The notes beneath the pieces were generated by a model. That model searched no databases. It saw only the letters and a list, made by a program, of their open reading frames with translations, and was not told where the DNA came from. This document shows, one piece after another, positions 40,224 through 48,715 of a stretch of DNA of 64,000 nucleotides. Each line of letters opens with the position of its first letter. The stretch's first letter is position 1. The position numbers were made by a program, and so were the translations under genes. Source of the stretch: Streptomyces aurantiogriseus (lineage in GTDB: Bacteria; Actinomycetota; Actinomycetes; Streptomycetales; Streptomycetaceae); assembly GCF_014649375.1 (NCBI RefSeq), contig NZ_BMSX01000016.1:216207-280206 (forward strand), in the 5' to 3' direction.

Positions 40224-40283
40224 GGCTCTCCTCTGCCGTGTGACGTGGGAGGGTGTGCCTTCGGGCGGGTGTACAGGTGCCGC

Positions 40284-41600
40284 TCAGTCGGCCAGCGAGG
40301 CGGTGACCGCCTTGTTGTCCTTGTCGACGGACGCCCCGTCGCCGAAGACGGCGTTGCGCATCAGGGTCAGCCAGGGCCCGTTGGGGTCGTTGAAGGTCTG
40401 GCCGAACTTCAGCGCGTACGGGGTACGGCCGTCGGCCACGAGCTGGTTGATCGTGACCAGGCGCGGGTCCGCGGCGGAGTGCTTGTTGGACGCGAGGTCG
40501 GTGCGCGCCACCACGTCCTTGTGCGCGGCGACCACGTCGACCTGGGCCGCGTCGCCCAGCGACCAGGCGAGGAAGTTCCAGGCCTGGTCGGCGGACTTGC
40601 TGGTGGCCGCGATGCCGATGGCGTCACCGCCGACGAAGGTGGACTTGCCGCCGCCCGGGCCGGGGATGGGGGCGACGCCGAGGTCGAGGTCCTTGGGCAT
40701 CAGCCCCAGGGTGGTCGACGGCATGGGCATCACACCGACCTTCCCCTTCGGGAAGACGCCGGTCCAGGTCGTGCCCGTCTCGTCGCGTGCGCCGGGGGCC
40801 GCGATGTCGTCCTTCACCCATCCGCGGTAGGTCTCGTAGACCTTCTTCGCGGTGGCGGAGTCGAGTTCCGCCTCGGTGCCTTCCTTGTTCAGTACGTCCT
40901 CACCCGCCGCCCAGATGGACGGCCACCAGGTGAAGACGCCGCAGCCGCCGCAGCTGCCGCCGAAGAAGGTGCCGTCGACTCCGCCGCCCAGCGCGTCCAC
41001 GGCCCGTGCGTGCCGGTCCCACTCCTCCAGGGTGGTGGGCGGCTTCGCGGGGTCCAGCTCGGCCTGCCGGTAGAGCTCCTTGTTGTAGAAGAGCACCGAC
41101 AGATCGAGGGTGTGCGGCACGACGTACTTCTTGCCCTCGTACGTGCCGGCCTTGATGTGCGACTGGGCGAGGTGCTCGGCGAAGGGCAGGGCGTCGACGC
41201 GTTCGCTGAGGTCGGCGAAGAGTCCGCTGGTGGTGTAGTTCGGGACGAACACCACGTCGGAGGCGAAGAGGTCGGGCAGGTCCCGGGATCCGGCGGCCGC
41301 GCCGACCTTGGCCTGGTAGTCGTCGGTGGGGATGACGGTGAGTTCGATCTTGTTCTTGTGGCTCGCGTTGTACGCCTTGACCAGTGCCTCGCTCTGCGGC
41401 CGGGTCGCCGCACGCGTCCACATGGTCAGTGTGGTGCCGTCGTCGACCCCGTTCGCGTCCGCCGCCCGGCCGTCTCCGCCGCCGTCCGATCCGCCGTCGC
41501 CCGACCCGCAGGCCGTGACCAGGCTCGCGGCGGCGAGGAGCGCGACGGCACCGGTGACGAGCCGGCGTACGCGTCCACGTGGTCCGGTCGTGCTCCCCAT
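40284..41600 (-). CDS. Sugar-binding lipoprotein of the ABC importer
   Basis: The 438-residue extracellular solute-binding protein (SBP family 1) has a lipoprotein signal with lipobox SLVTAC and Cys near residue 31, followed by a Gly/Ser/Asp linker. Typical blocks are TLTMWTRAATRPQSEALVKAY, LPDLFASDVVFVPNY and VGVMPMPSTTLG. It presents an oligosaccharide to the two permeases encoded downstream. Being first in the operon and having an operator-like palindrome over its promoter suggest control by the divergent LacI protein. Confidence 0.93.
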   Translation of the reverse strand: MGSTTGPRGRVRRLVTGAVALLAAASLVTACGSGDGGSDGGGDGRAADANGVDDGTTLTMWTRAATRPQSEALVKAYNASHKNKIELTVIPTDDYQAKVGAAAGSRDLPDLFASDVVFVPNYTTSGLFADLSERVDALPFAEHLAQSHIKAGTYEGKKYVVPHTLDLSVLFYNKELYRQAELDPAKPPTTLEEWDRHARAVDALGGGVDGTFFGGSCGGCGVFTWWPSIWAAGEDVLNKEGTEAELDSATAKKVYETYRGWVKDDIAAPGARDETGTTWTGVFPKGKVGVMPMPSTTLGLMPKDLDLGVAPIPGPGGGKSTFVGGDAIGIAATSKSADQAWNFLAWSLGDAAQVDVVAAHKDVVARTDLASNKHSAADPRLVTINQLVADGRTPYALKFGQTFNDPNGPWLTLMRNAVFGDGASVDKDNKAVTASLAD

Positions 41601-41626
41601 GATGATCCCCCTCGACAGAAATGAAC

Positions 41627-41646
41627 CGAAAAGGCTTTCAGAAAGC
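41627..41646. promoter_or_regulatory. Operator-like site of the arabinoside locus, copy 1
   Basis: The segment contains AAAAGGCTTTC (41629-41639), also found as the reverse complement at 42918-42928, and the perfect odd palindrome GCTTTC-A-GAAAGC (41634-41646). It overlaps the -10 box of the binding-protein promoter. Confidence 0.55.
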
Positions 41647-41672
41647 TAGGACTGTGGCTAACGGGTCGTCAA
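41643..41672 (-). promoter_or_regulatory. Predicted promoter of the ABC importer operon
   Basis: On the minus strand: TTGACG (41672-41667), an 18-bp spacer, then TAGCTT (41648-41643). The start codon is at 41600. Confidence 0.5.
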
Positions 41673-41819
41673 TCCCCTTGCAGAGAGCGGTTGCCGACGT
41701 CTATGCGAAACCGTGGAAACGCCCTGGACACACGCTGCCGAAACATCTCGCGTACCGTTTTACGCGCGACGTGCCACCCTCGACGGCCTCGGCACGCGAC
41801 GCGAGACAGGAGAACACCC

Positions 41820-42848
41820 ATGCCCCAGGCCGCCGGCCCCTCTCGTTCGCATCCCGCCACGCTCGGCGACGTCGCCCGGCTGGCGGGCGTGTCCATCGCC
41901 ACCGCGTCCAAGGCCCTCAACGGCCGCAGCCAGGTGCGCGCCGAGACCCGCCAGCGGGTGATCGAAGCCGCCGAGCGGCTGTCGTTCCGGCCCAACCAGC
42001 TGGCCCGCGGTCTGCTCGCCGGGCGGACGGGGACCGTCGGTCTGCTCACCAGCGACCTGGAGGGCCGGTTCAGCATCCCGATCCTCATGGGCGCGGAGGA
42101 CGCCTTCGGGGCGGGCGAGGTGGCGGTCTTCCTCTGCGACGCCCGCGGCGACGCGATCCGCGAGCAGCACCACGTCCGCGCGCTGCTCGGACGCCGCGTC
42201 GACGGTCTCATCGTGGTGGGCAGCCGGACCGACCCCCGCCCGTCCCTGGGCCGCGAGCTGCCCGTCCCCGTGGTGTACGCGTACGCCCCGTCGGACGATC
42301 CCGACGATCTGTCGATCGTGCCCGACAACGTCGACGCGGGCCGGATCGCGGTGCAGCATCTGCTGGCCTGCGGCCGGACCCGGATCGCGCACATCACCGG
42401 CGACCCCGGATACCTCGCGGCGCGGGAGCGGGCCGAGGGAACCCGGGCCGCGCTCGCCGACGCCGGTCTGGCCCTGGTCGGTGAACCGCGGTTCGGGGCG
42501 TGGTCGGAGGGCTGGGGACGGGCGGCCACCGCGCTGCTGCTCGACCAGCACCCGGAGGTGGACGCCGTCCTGTGCGGCAGCGACCAGATAGCCCGTGGCG
42601 TGATGGACGTGCTGCGCGAGCGCGGCCACCGGGTGCCGGAGGACGTGGCGGTCATGGGCTTCGACAACTGGCAGGTCCTGACGTCCGCTTCACGCCCGCC
42701 GCTGACCAGTGTCGACATGAACCTGGAGCAGGTCGGCCGGGCGGCCGCGCACGCCCTGTTCACCGCGATCGGCGGGGCGCGGCGCTCGGGCGTCGAGACC
42801 CTGCCCTGCCGCGTGGTGATCAGGGGATCCACGGCGCCGCTGTCCTGA
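41820..42848 (+). CDS. LacI-family repressor of the arabinoside locus
   Basis: The 342-residue protein has an N-terminal LacI helix-turn-helix (TLGDVARLAGVSIATASKALNG, about 14-35), hinge (PNQLARGLLAGRTGTVGLLTSDL) and sugar-sensing domain (VDGLIVVGSRTD, RIAHITGDPGYLAARERAEGTRAAL, DVAVMGFDNW). It lies divergent from the ABC importer genes and upstream of the large hydrolase at 43012, and matching operator-like sites flank it on both sides. It probably keeps the locus off until an arabinose-containing sugar is present. Confidence 0.93.
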   Translation: MPQAAGPSRSHPATLGDVARLAGVSIATASKALNGRSQVRAETRQRVIEAAERLSFRPNQLARGLLAGRTGTVGLLTSDLEGRFSIPILMGAEDAFGAGEVAVFLCDARGDAIREQHHVRALLGRRVDGLIVVGSRTDPRPSLGRELPVPVVYAYAPSDDPDDLSIVPDNVDAGRIAVQHLLACGRTRIAHITGDPGYLAARERAEGTRAALADAGLALVGEPRFGAWSEGWGRAATALLLDQHPEVDAVLCGSDQIARGVMDVLRERGHRVPEDVAVMGFDNWQVLTSASRPPLTSVDMNLEQVGRAAAHALFTAIGGARRSGVETLPCRVVIRGSTAPLS

Positions 42849-42886
42849 ACCGTACGGTCGGCGAACACGGGCCCCAGCCCTCGCTC

Positions 42887-42915
42887 TTGACACTCCATCA
42901 GCTCCCTCCTACGTT
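42887..42915 (+). promoter_or_regulatory. Predicted promoter of the 43012 hydrolase operon
   Basis: TTGACA (42887-42892), a 17-bp spacer, then TACGTT (42910-42915). The operator-like site starts immediately downstream. Confidence 0.6.
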
Positions 42916-42916
42916 G

Positions 42917-42930
42917 CGAAAACCTTTTAG
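42917..42930. promoter_or_regulatory. Operator-like site of the arabinoside locus, copy 2
   Basis: CGAAAACCTTTTAG is the reverse complement of CTAAAAGGTTTTCG, which matches copy 1 (AAAAGGyTTTC core). It lies at the expected transcription start of the hydrolase operon. Confidence 0.5.
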
Positions 42931-43011
42931 GTCGTTTCAGCACTCCCCGGGTCATGCACGTAGACGCCATCGCGAGCGAACGCTTGTCGTCAGCCGGACA
43001 GGGAGCATCCG

Positions 43012-46000
43012 ATGAGAAGACCGCACGTCCTCCTGGTACGACGCCGGCGCACGAGGTGTCTCCTCGTCGCCCTGGTGCTCAGCGTCTGTTCCGTCGTGAC
43101 CGCGACCCCGGCCGCTGCGGCTCAGACGATCGGTTTCCCCACCTTCAGCGGCCCGGCGGTCCCGGCCCCGCCGGTCGCCCACACACCGGGCGACATGATG
43201 CGGAGCATCTACGACGCGGAGAGCTCGGGGACCGACTTCTGGATGGACCGCCTGCTGGCCCGTTCCGGAAACGACCCGGCCGGCCCCTGGCTGATGAGCC
43301 GGGGGCGGGCGGTCTTCATGAAGACCCACAACCCGGCGGTGTTCGGTTTCGGCGGCCAGGTCGCCTACTGGGAAAGCATCAGCAACAACAACGCCTACAC
43401 CGTCGCGATCAGTCCGGGCACCTTCACCGAGCAGGTCGCCCAGCGCCGGCAGACGCCCAGCCACTGGAAGAGCGTGCACACCAGCGGCTCGATCACGGTC
43501 GACCAGACCAAGTTCATCACCGACAACAACGTCGCCGTGACCAACCTGTCGATCAGGAACAACGGGGCCGGTTCGACCACGCTGCAGTTGCGGGCGACCT
43601 CCCCCTACGCCACCACGGGCACCGGCAGCGAGCTGACGGGCCAGGTCAACGCCTACAACAACCTCACCACCATCCGGCCACGGCTCACCGGCGACGCTTT
43701 CACCGCCTCGGGCGGCGGGCTGGGCCGGTCCGTGACGATCGCGGCCGGGGCCACGGTCACCGCGAAGGTGGTGATGGGCTTCGTCACCGACGAGATCCCC
43801 GCGTCGCTCACGGACTACAACGCCTACGCGGGCTACTCGAACGCGACCGCGTTCGCCACCCACGTCAAGGCCTACAACCTGTGGTGGGCGCAGAACGTGC
43901 CCTACATCGACGTGCCCGAGCCCGCGATCAAGAAGAACATCTACTACCGCTGGTGGCTGATGCGCTTCAACAGCCTCGACGCCGACATCCCCGGGCAGAC
44001 CTTCCAGTTCCCGACCTCGACCGAGGGCGTCCTCGGCTACAACAACGCGATCGCGCTCACCCAGCCCATGCACATCGACGACCTCAAGTACCTGCGCAAC
44101 CCCGCCTACGCCTACGGGGACTGGCTGAGCGTCGGCCAGACCTCCAAGGGCGGCCGGTTCCTCGACAACCCGGGTGACCCGGAGAACTGGTCCAACAGCT
44201 ACACCCAGTACATCGCCGAGGCGGCGTGGAAGAGCTACCAGATCCACGGCGGCCAGCCGGCCATCGCCGCCAACCTGGCCCGTTACGCGGAAGGGGACGT
44301 CAAGGGACAGCTCGCGTACTACGACCACGACAACAACAAGCTCATCGAGTACGACTGGGGCGCCCTGACCGGCAACGACGCCGACGCGGTCTCCTTCCAC
44401 TGGAAACCCGGAAACATGGACCGCGCCGAGTCCGCCTACCAGTACAGCGGCGCGCTCGCCGCGGCCCAGGCCTACGAGGCGGTCGGCAACACGGCGAAGG
44501 CCACCGAGATGCGCACGCTGGCGACACAGATCAAGGACGCGATCGTCAACGTCCTCTGGAATCCCAACCGGCAACTGTTCGAGCACCGGTTGAAATCGAC
44601 CAACGAGTGGGTGCCCTGGAAGGAGGTCAACAACTACTACCCGTTCTCGGTCGGAGCCGTCCCCAACACGGCGACCTACCGGCAGGCCCTGCGCCTGTAC
44701 GACGACCCGGCGCAGTACCCCGTCTTCCCCTTCTACACGGCCAACCAGGCCGACAAGAAGGCGGCGGCCGACGCCGGGAACCCGGGCTCCAACAACTTCT
44801 CCACCATCAACTCCACGGTCCAGTTCCGGCTCTACTCCTCGGTGCTGCGCAACTACCCCAACTCCTGGATGAGCGCGACCGACTACAAGAAGCTCCTCTA
44901 CTGGAACGCCTGGGCGCAGTACGTCGGCGGCAACACCCAGTGGCCCGACGCCAACGAGTTCTGGGCCGACTGGAACGGCAGCAGCATCACCTACCGCTCC
45001 TGGATCCACCACAACATCCTGGGCAGCAGCAACTGGACGGTGATCGAGGACGTCGCGGGGCTGCGACCGCGCAACGACGCCAAGGTCGAGCTCTCCCCCA
45101 TCGACATCGGCTGGTCCCACTTCACCGTCAACAACCTCCGCTACCGGGGCGCCGACCTGTCCGTCGTCTGGGACGACCCGGCCGACGGAGTCGTGCGCTA
45201 CCCCGGGATCCCGGAGGGGTACTCGATCTACGTCAACGGCAACCGGGCCGCCACCGTCAGCTCGCTGGTGCCCTTCACCTGGGACCCGGCCACCGGCGAG
45301 GTCACCACGAGCGGCACGGTCACCCATCACACCGCCGTCCCCGGTCTCAAGGCCCCCACCCAGGTCGTGCAGAACAGCCCGCAGATGGTCGACCTGCTCG
45401 CCAAGGCCGGCGTGGACCTGACCGCCGACCTGACCAACCTCGCCTCCGGGGCGACCGTGACCGCCTCCCACACCGGGTCCGGCAGCAACGTCTCCGGCGC
45501 GGTCGACGGCTACCCCACCAACGAACCGTTCTGGGGTGCGGGCGGCTCCGCCAACAGTCAGGACTGGTACGAGCTGAACTTCGGCACGACCCGCACGATC
45601 GACGAGGTGCGCCTCCACTTCAAGGACAGCCGCCCGGCCAGTACCACCTACCGGGCCCCGTCCGCGTACACCGTCCAGTACCTCGACGGCGGTTCGTGGG
45701 TGAACGTGCCCGGCCAGACCAAGAGCCCGGCCGCACCGCGCGCCAACTACAACCTGGTGCGGTTCCCGGCGATCAGCGCCCAGCGGATACGGGTCCTGGC
45801 CACCCACGCCTCCGGCGCCAAGACGGGACTCACCGAGGTCAAGGTCTTCAACCGGGGCGGTGTCCAGCCACCGGCGAACCTGGCGACGTCCGCGACGGCG
45901 TCCGCGTCGTACACCTCCCCCTGGGAGAGCGTCACCGCGGTCAACGACGGGATCGATCCGCCGTCGTCCGACGACACCGTGAATCCGCGCTGGGGGACCT

Positions 46001-46302
46001 GGCCGGAGACCGGTCAGCAGTGGGCCGAGCTGACCTGGCCGTCGGCGAGGACGCTCGACAGGGCCGAGGTGTACTTCTTCGACGACGACCAGGGCATCGA
46101 CATGCCCGCCGCATGGAAGCTGCAGTACTGGAACGGCAGCGCCTACGTCGACGTGCCCGGGGCCGGCGGCTATCCGCTGGCGAAGAACCAGTACAACACC
46201 GTCACGTTCACCGCCACGAGCACCACACGACTCCGGGTGCTGCTCACCGGCAACGGCACCAGCTCTGTCGGCCTCCTCGAAGCAAAGGTGTACGGCCCGT
46301 GA
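43012..46302 (+). CDS. Secreted glycoside hydrolase with discoidin-like domains, paralogue of the 32243 gene
   Basis: The 1096-residue protein has a signal peptide (about 1-36, ending AAAAQ) and the same toroidal catalytic region as the 1381-residue paralogue (DGTDFWMDRLLARSGNDPAG-like, YYRWWLMRFNSLDADIPGQTFQFPTS, LIEYDWGALTGNDADAVSFHW, NSTVQFRLYSSVLRNYPNSW). Two discoidin/F5-8C-like domains follow (TNEPFWGAGGSANSQDWYEL and SASYTSPWESVTAVNDG). The Ig-like and Big_4 domains of the paralogue are missing. It overlaps the following GH43 gene by GTGA, so the two are translated together. Substrate specificity is inferred from context to be arabinose-rich plant glycan side chains. Confidence 0.85.
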   Translation: MRRPHVLLVRRRRTRCLLVALVLSVCSVVTATPAAAAQTIGFPTFSGPAVPAPPVAHTPGDMMRSIYDAESSGTDFWMDRLLARSGNDPAGPWLMSRGRAVFMKTHNPAVFGFGGQVAYWESISNNNAYTVAISPGTFTEQVAQRRQTPSHWKSVHTSGSITVDQTKFITDNNVAVTNLSIRNNGAGSTTLQLRATSPYATTGTGSELTGQVNAYNNLTTIRPRLTGDAFTASGGGLGRSVTIAAGATVTAKVVMGFVTDEIPASLTDYNAYAGYSNATAFATHVKAYNLWWAQNVPYIDVPEPAIKKNIYYRWWLMRFNSLDADIPGQTFQFPTSTEGVLGYNNAIALTQPMHIDDLKYLRNPAYAYGDWLSVGQTSKGGRFLDNPGDPENWSNSYTQYIAEAAWKSYQIHGGQPAIAANLARYAEGDVKGQLAYYDHDNNKLIEYDWGALTGNDADAVSFHWKPGNMDRAESAYQYSGALAAAQAYEAVGNTAKATEMRTLATQIKDAIVNVLWNPNRQLFEHRLKSTNEWVPWKEVNNYYPFSVGAVPNTATYRQALRLYDDPAQYPVFPFYTANQADKKAAADAGNPGSNNFSTINSTVQFRLYSSVLRNYPNSWMSATDYKKLLYWNAWAQYVGGNTQWPDANEFWADWNGSSITYRSWIHHNILGSSNWTVIEDVAGLRPRNDAKVELSPIDIGWSHFTVNNLRYRGADLSVVWDDPADGVVRYPGIPEGYSIYVNGNRAATVSSLVPFTWDPATGEVTTSGTVTHHTAVPGLKAPTQVVQNSPQMVDLLAKAGVDLTADLTNLASGATVTASHTGSGSNVSGAVDGYPTNEPFWGAGGSANSQDWYELNFGTTRTIDEVRLHFKDSRPASTTYRAPSAYTVQYLDGGSWVNVPGQTKSPAAPRANYNLVRFPAISAQRIRVLATHASGAKTGLTEVKVFNRGGVQPPANLATSATASASYTSPWESVTAVNDGIDPPSSDDTVNPRWGTWPETGQQWAELTWPSARTLDRAEVYFFDDDQGIDMPAAWKLQYWNGSAYVDVPGAGGYPLAKNQYNTVTFTATSTTRLRVLLTGNGTSSVGLLEAKVYGP

Positions 46303-47795
46303 CCCGTTCCAGATGTCTGTCCGCGCTCCTCGCCCTCCTCGCCCTGGCGGTCGCCTTCCTGGTGGCGCCACCGCCCGCGGCCGCCGCCGTCGCGTTCACC
46401 TCGACGGGGGTGAACCAGAACGGCGGCACCTGCCTCGACCTGCCGGGCGGCTCGTCGGTCAACGGGAGCCAGCTGCGTGCCTTCACCTGCGATTCCGGAG
46501 CGAACCAGAGCTTCGGCTTCGCTCCGGTCACGGGGACGAGCGACACGTACACGATCACCACTCGGTCCGGCCAGTGCGTGGACGTCCACGGCGCGTCCAC
46601 GGCGGACAACGCCGCGATCATCCAGTGGCCCTGTCACGGCGGGACGAACCAGCGGTGGCGGCTCGTCCCGGTGTCGGTGAGCGGCACCGACAAGACCTTC
46701 AACCTGGTCTCCGTCAGCTCCGGCAAGTGCGTCACGCCCAGCGGCGGTTCCTCGGCCTCGAACACCAACCTGGTGCAACTGCCGTGCGCCGGCGCGAGCG
46801 GCAGGGTGTGGCGGCTGCCCGCCTTCACCGGCGGCGGTACGGGCACGAAGACCTTCACCAACCCGCTCTCGCAGCATGGCCCGGACCCCTGGCTGACGTA
46901 CTACGACGGCTACTACTACCTCGCCACCACCACCTGGAACTCGACGATCACCATGCGCAAGGCCAGCACCCTGGCGGGGCTCGCCACGGCCACCGACCAG
47001 GTGATCTTCAACCTCAGCCGGCCCAACGGGGCGGGCACGATGTGGGCGCCGGAGTTCCATCTGCTCGACGGCCCGAACGGGAAGCGCTGGTACTTCTACT
47101 ACACGGCCGGGCGGGAGCCGTACGACCTGGGCACCCAGCGGATCCATGTGCTGGAGAGCGCCGGACTCGACCCGATGGGGCCCTACAGCTTCAAGGCCGA
47201 CCTGCTCGACCCGACCCAGGACAACACATGGGAGCTGGACCCGGGCATCCTGCAGCTCGACGGCAGGCTCTATCTCCTCGGCACCTTCTACAACGGCTCG
47301 CAGCCGATGTTCATCCGGCCGCTGTCCAACCCCTGGACCGCGAGCGGAACGCGCCGGGTGCTGTCCACTCCGACCTACAGCTGGGAGACGGTGGGCGGCG
47401 CGGTCAACGAGGGCGCCGAGGTCCTCCAGCGCAACGGAAAGACCTTCATCATCTACTCCGCCAGCCACTGCTCCACGCCCGACTACAAGCTGGGGATGCT
47501 CACCTACAACGGTGGTGACCCGCTCAGCTCCTCCTCCTGGGTCAAGTCACCGAACCCGGTCTTCCAGCGGTCCAACGCCAACGGTGTGTACGGCCCCGGC
47601 CACAACGGGTTCTTCAAGTCGCCCGACGGGACCGAGGACTGGATCGTCTACCACGCCAACAACTCCGCGAGCGGTGGCTGCGACATGAACCGCACCACCA
47701 GGGCGCAGAAGTTCACCTGGAACGCCGACGGCACTCCGAACTTCGGCACCCCGGTGCCCCTCGGCGTCACCCTGCCCGCGCCGTCAGGCGAGTAG
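46299..47795 (+). CDS. Secreted GH43 alpha-L-arabinofuranosidase with ricin-type lectin domain
   Basis: The 498-residue protein has a signal peptide (about 1-27). A ricin-B/CBM13-like trefoil (about 35-180) follows, with three repeats containing CLDLPGGSSVNGSQLRAF, QCVDVHGASTADNAAIIQW and KCVTPSGGSSASNTNLVQL. The C-terminal GH43 five-bladed propeller has the expected catalytic Asp near 196 (HGPDPWLTYYDGYYYLA), Asp near 314 (ELDPGIL) and Glu near 374 (NEGAEVL). GAGTMWAPEFHLLDG is typical of GH43_26-like exo-arabinofuranosidases. The GTG start overlaps the stop of the upstream hydrolase gene. Confidence 0.9.
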   Translation: MTRSRCLSALLALLALAVAFLVAPPPAAAAVAFTSTGVNQNGGTCLDLPGGSSVNGSQLRAFTCDSGANQSFGFAPVTGTSDTYTITTRSGQCVDVHGASTADNAAIIQWPCHGGTNQRWRLVPVSVSGTDKTFNLVSVSSGKCVTPSGGSSASNTNLVQLPCAGASGRVWRLPAFTGGGTGTKTFTNPLSQHGPDPWLTYYDGYYYLATTTWNSTITMRKASTLAGLATATDQVIFNLSRPNGAGTMWAPEFHLLDGPNGKRWYFYYTAGREPYDLGTQRIHVLESAGLDPMGPYSFKADLLDPTQDNTWELDPGILQLDGRLYLLGTFYNGSQPMFIRPLSNPWTASGTRRVLSTPTYSWETVGGAVNEGAEVLQRNGKTFIIYSASHCSTPDYKLGMLTYNGGDPLSSSSWVKSPNPVFQRSNANGVYGPGHNGFFKSPDGTEDWIVYHANNSASGGCDMNRTTRAQKFTWNADGTPNFGTPVPLGVTLPAPSGE

Positions 47796-47888
47796 CCCCG
47801 CGAGGAACGGTGCCGGGGTGCCGGCCAGGGTGTGGTGAGGCGTGGCGGCGGACAGCGGGACGGCCGGCCCAGGGCCGCCCGCTGTTCG

Positions 47889-48665
47889 TCATGAGGCGCA
47901 CCCGCCCACCCGCCTGCTGCTCAGCGCCACGTCGTCCATGCGGATGTCGTACGACGAGGGGGTGGGGTCGGCCTGGTACAGCTGCCAGCCCAGCTTGAGC
48001 TTGTCGAAGCGCGGGAAGACGAAGTCGTCCGCCGTGCCGCCGTGTTCCTTGGTGGACACGGTCAGCTCGGGCTTCTCCACCCCGTCCAGATAGACGGTGA
48101 CCCGGTTGTCGGTCGCGTCGAGGTGGAACTCGACGCACCTCCAGGTCCCGGCCGTGGCGGGGGCGGAGGTCTTCCAGGCGGTCCAGTCCCCGGTGGCGCC
48201 CAGGTCGGAGCCGACTCCCCAGAAGTTGCCCTGATCGGTGGGAGCGTACTGGCCGCCCAGCGGGCGGACCAGCGTGGGGGCGTCGGAGCCGGAGGCCTCC
48301 GCGATGGTCCAGTGCGCCCAGTCGGGGGCTGTGGGGAACCGGTCCACGCGCAGCCGCAGCCGGGCCCAGAAGCTGTTGCCGGCGGGGGCGATGTCGGAGA
48401 GGACGAGGAAGGCTCGGCCGTTGCCCTCCGTGTGGAGTCGGAGCTGGCGGCCGTGTCCGGTGGTGCTCCGTTCGACGGTCAGCGAACCGCCCGAGGTGTC
48501 ACTGGTCCAGCCACGCCCCGAGGTCACCGGACCGAGGGGAAGGCGGTCGAAGTCCTCCCGGACGAAGGTTCCGTGCGGGGCGGGAGTGGCGGAGGCGGTG
48601 GGGGGTGTCGCAAGCAGCGTGGCCGCCGCCGCTGACGCGAGGGCGAGCTTCCTCATGCGTGTCAT
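47889..48665 (-). CDS. Secreted Cip1-like protein
   Basis: The 258-residue protein has a signal peptide (MRKLALASAAAATLLATPPTASA) and a beta-sandwich pattern of Cip1/LamG type: FVREDFDRLPLGPVTSGRGW, LRLHTEGNGRAFLVLSDIAP, FWARLRLRVDRFP, WRCVEFHLDATDNRVTVYLDG, KLKLGWQLYQ. Cip1 proteins occur with plant-cell-wall-degrading enzymes and include glucuronan lyases. Activity here is unknown. Two in-frame ATGs nine bases apart are possible and neither has a strong ribosome-binding site. An inverted repeat CTCAAG/CTTGAG lies just upstream. Confidence 0.75.
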   Translation of the reverse strand: MTRMRKLALASAAAATLLATPPTASATPAPHGTFVREDFDRLPLGPVTSGRGWTSDTSGGSLTVERSTTGHGRQLRLHTEGNGRAFLVLSDIAPAGNSFWARLRLRVDRFPTAPDWAHWTIAEASGSDAPTLVRPLGGQYAPTDQGNFWGVGSDLGATGDWTAWKTSAPATAGTWRCVEFHLDATDNRVTVYLDGVEKPELTVSTKEHGGTADDFVFPRFDKLKLGWQLYQADPTPSSYDIRMDDVALSSRRVGGCAS

Positions 48666-48715
48666 GCGGCCAGTCTGCAACATTGAAAGCTCAAGCAACA
48701 TAAGCGACTTGAGTT

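Noticed and set aside
42952..46371. 1139-residue antisense frame opposite the 43012 hydrolase
   Set aside because: It is repetitive Val/Gly/Arg-rich sequence without any family motif. The plus-strand gene is well supported.
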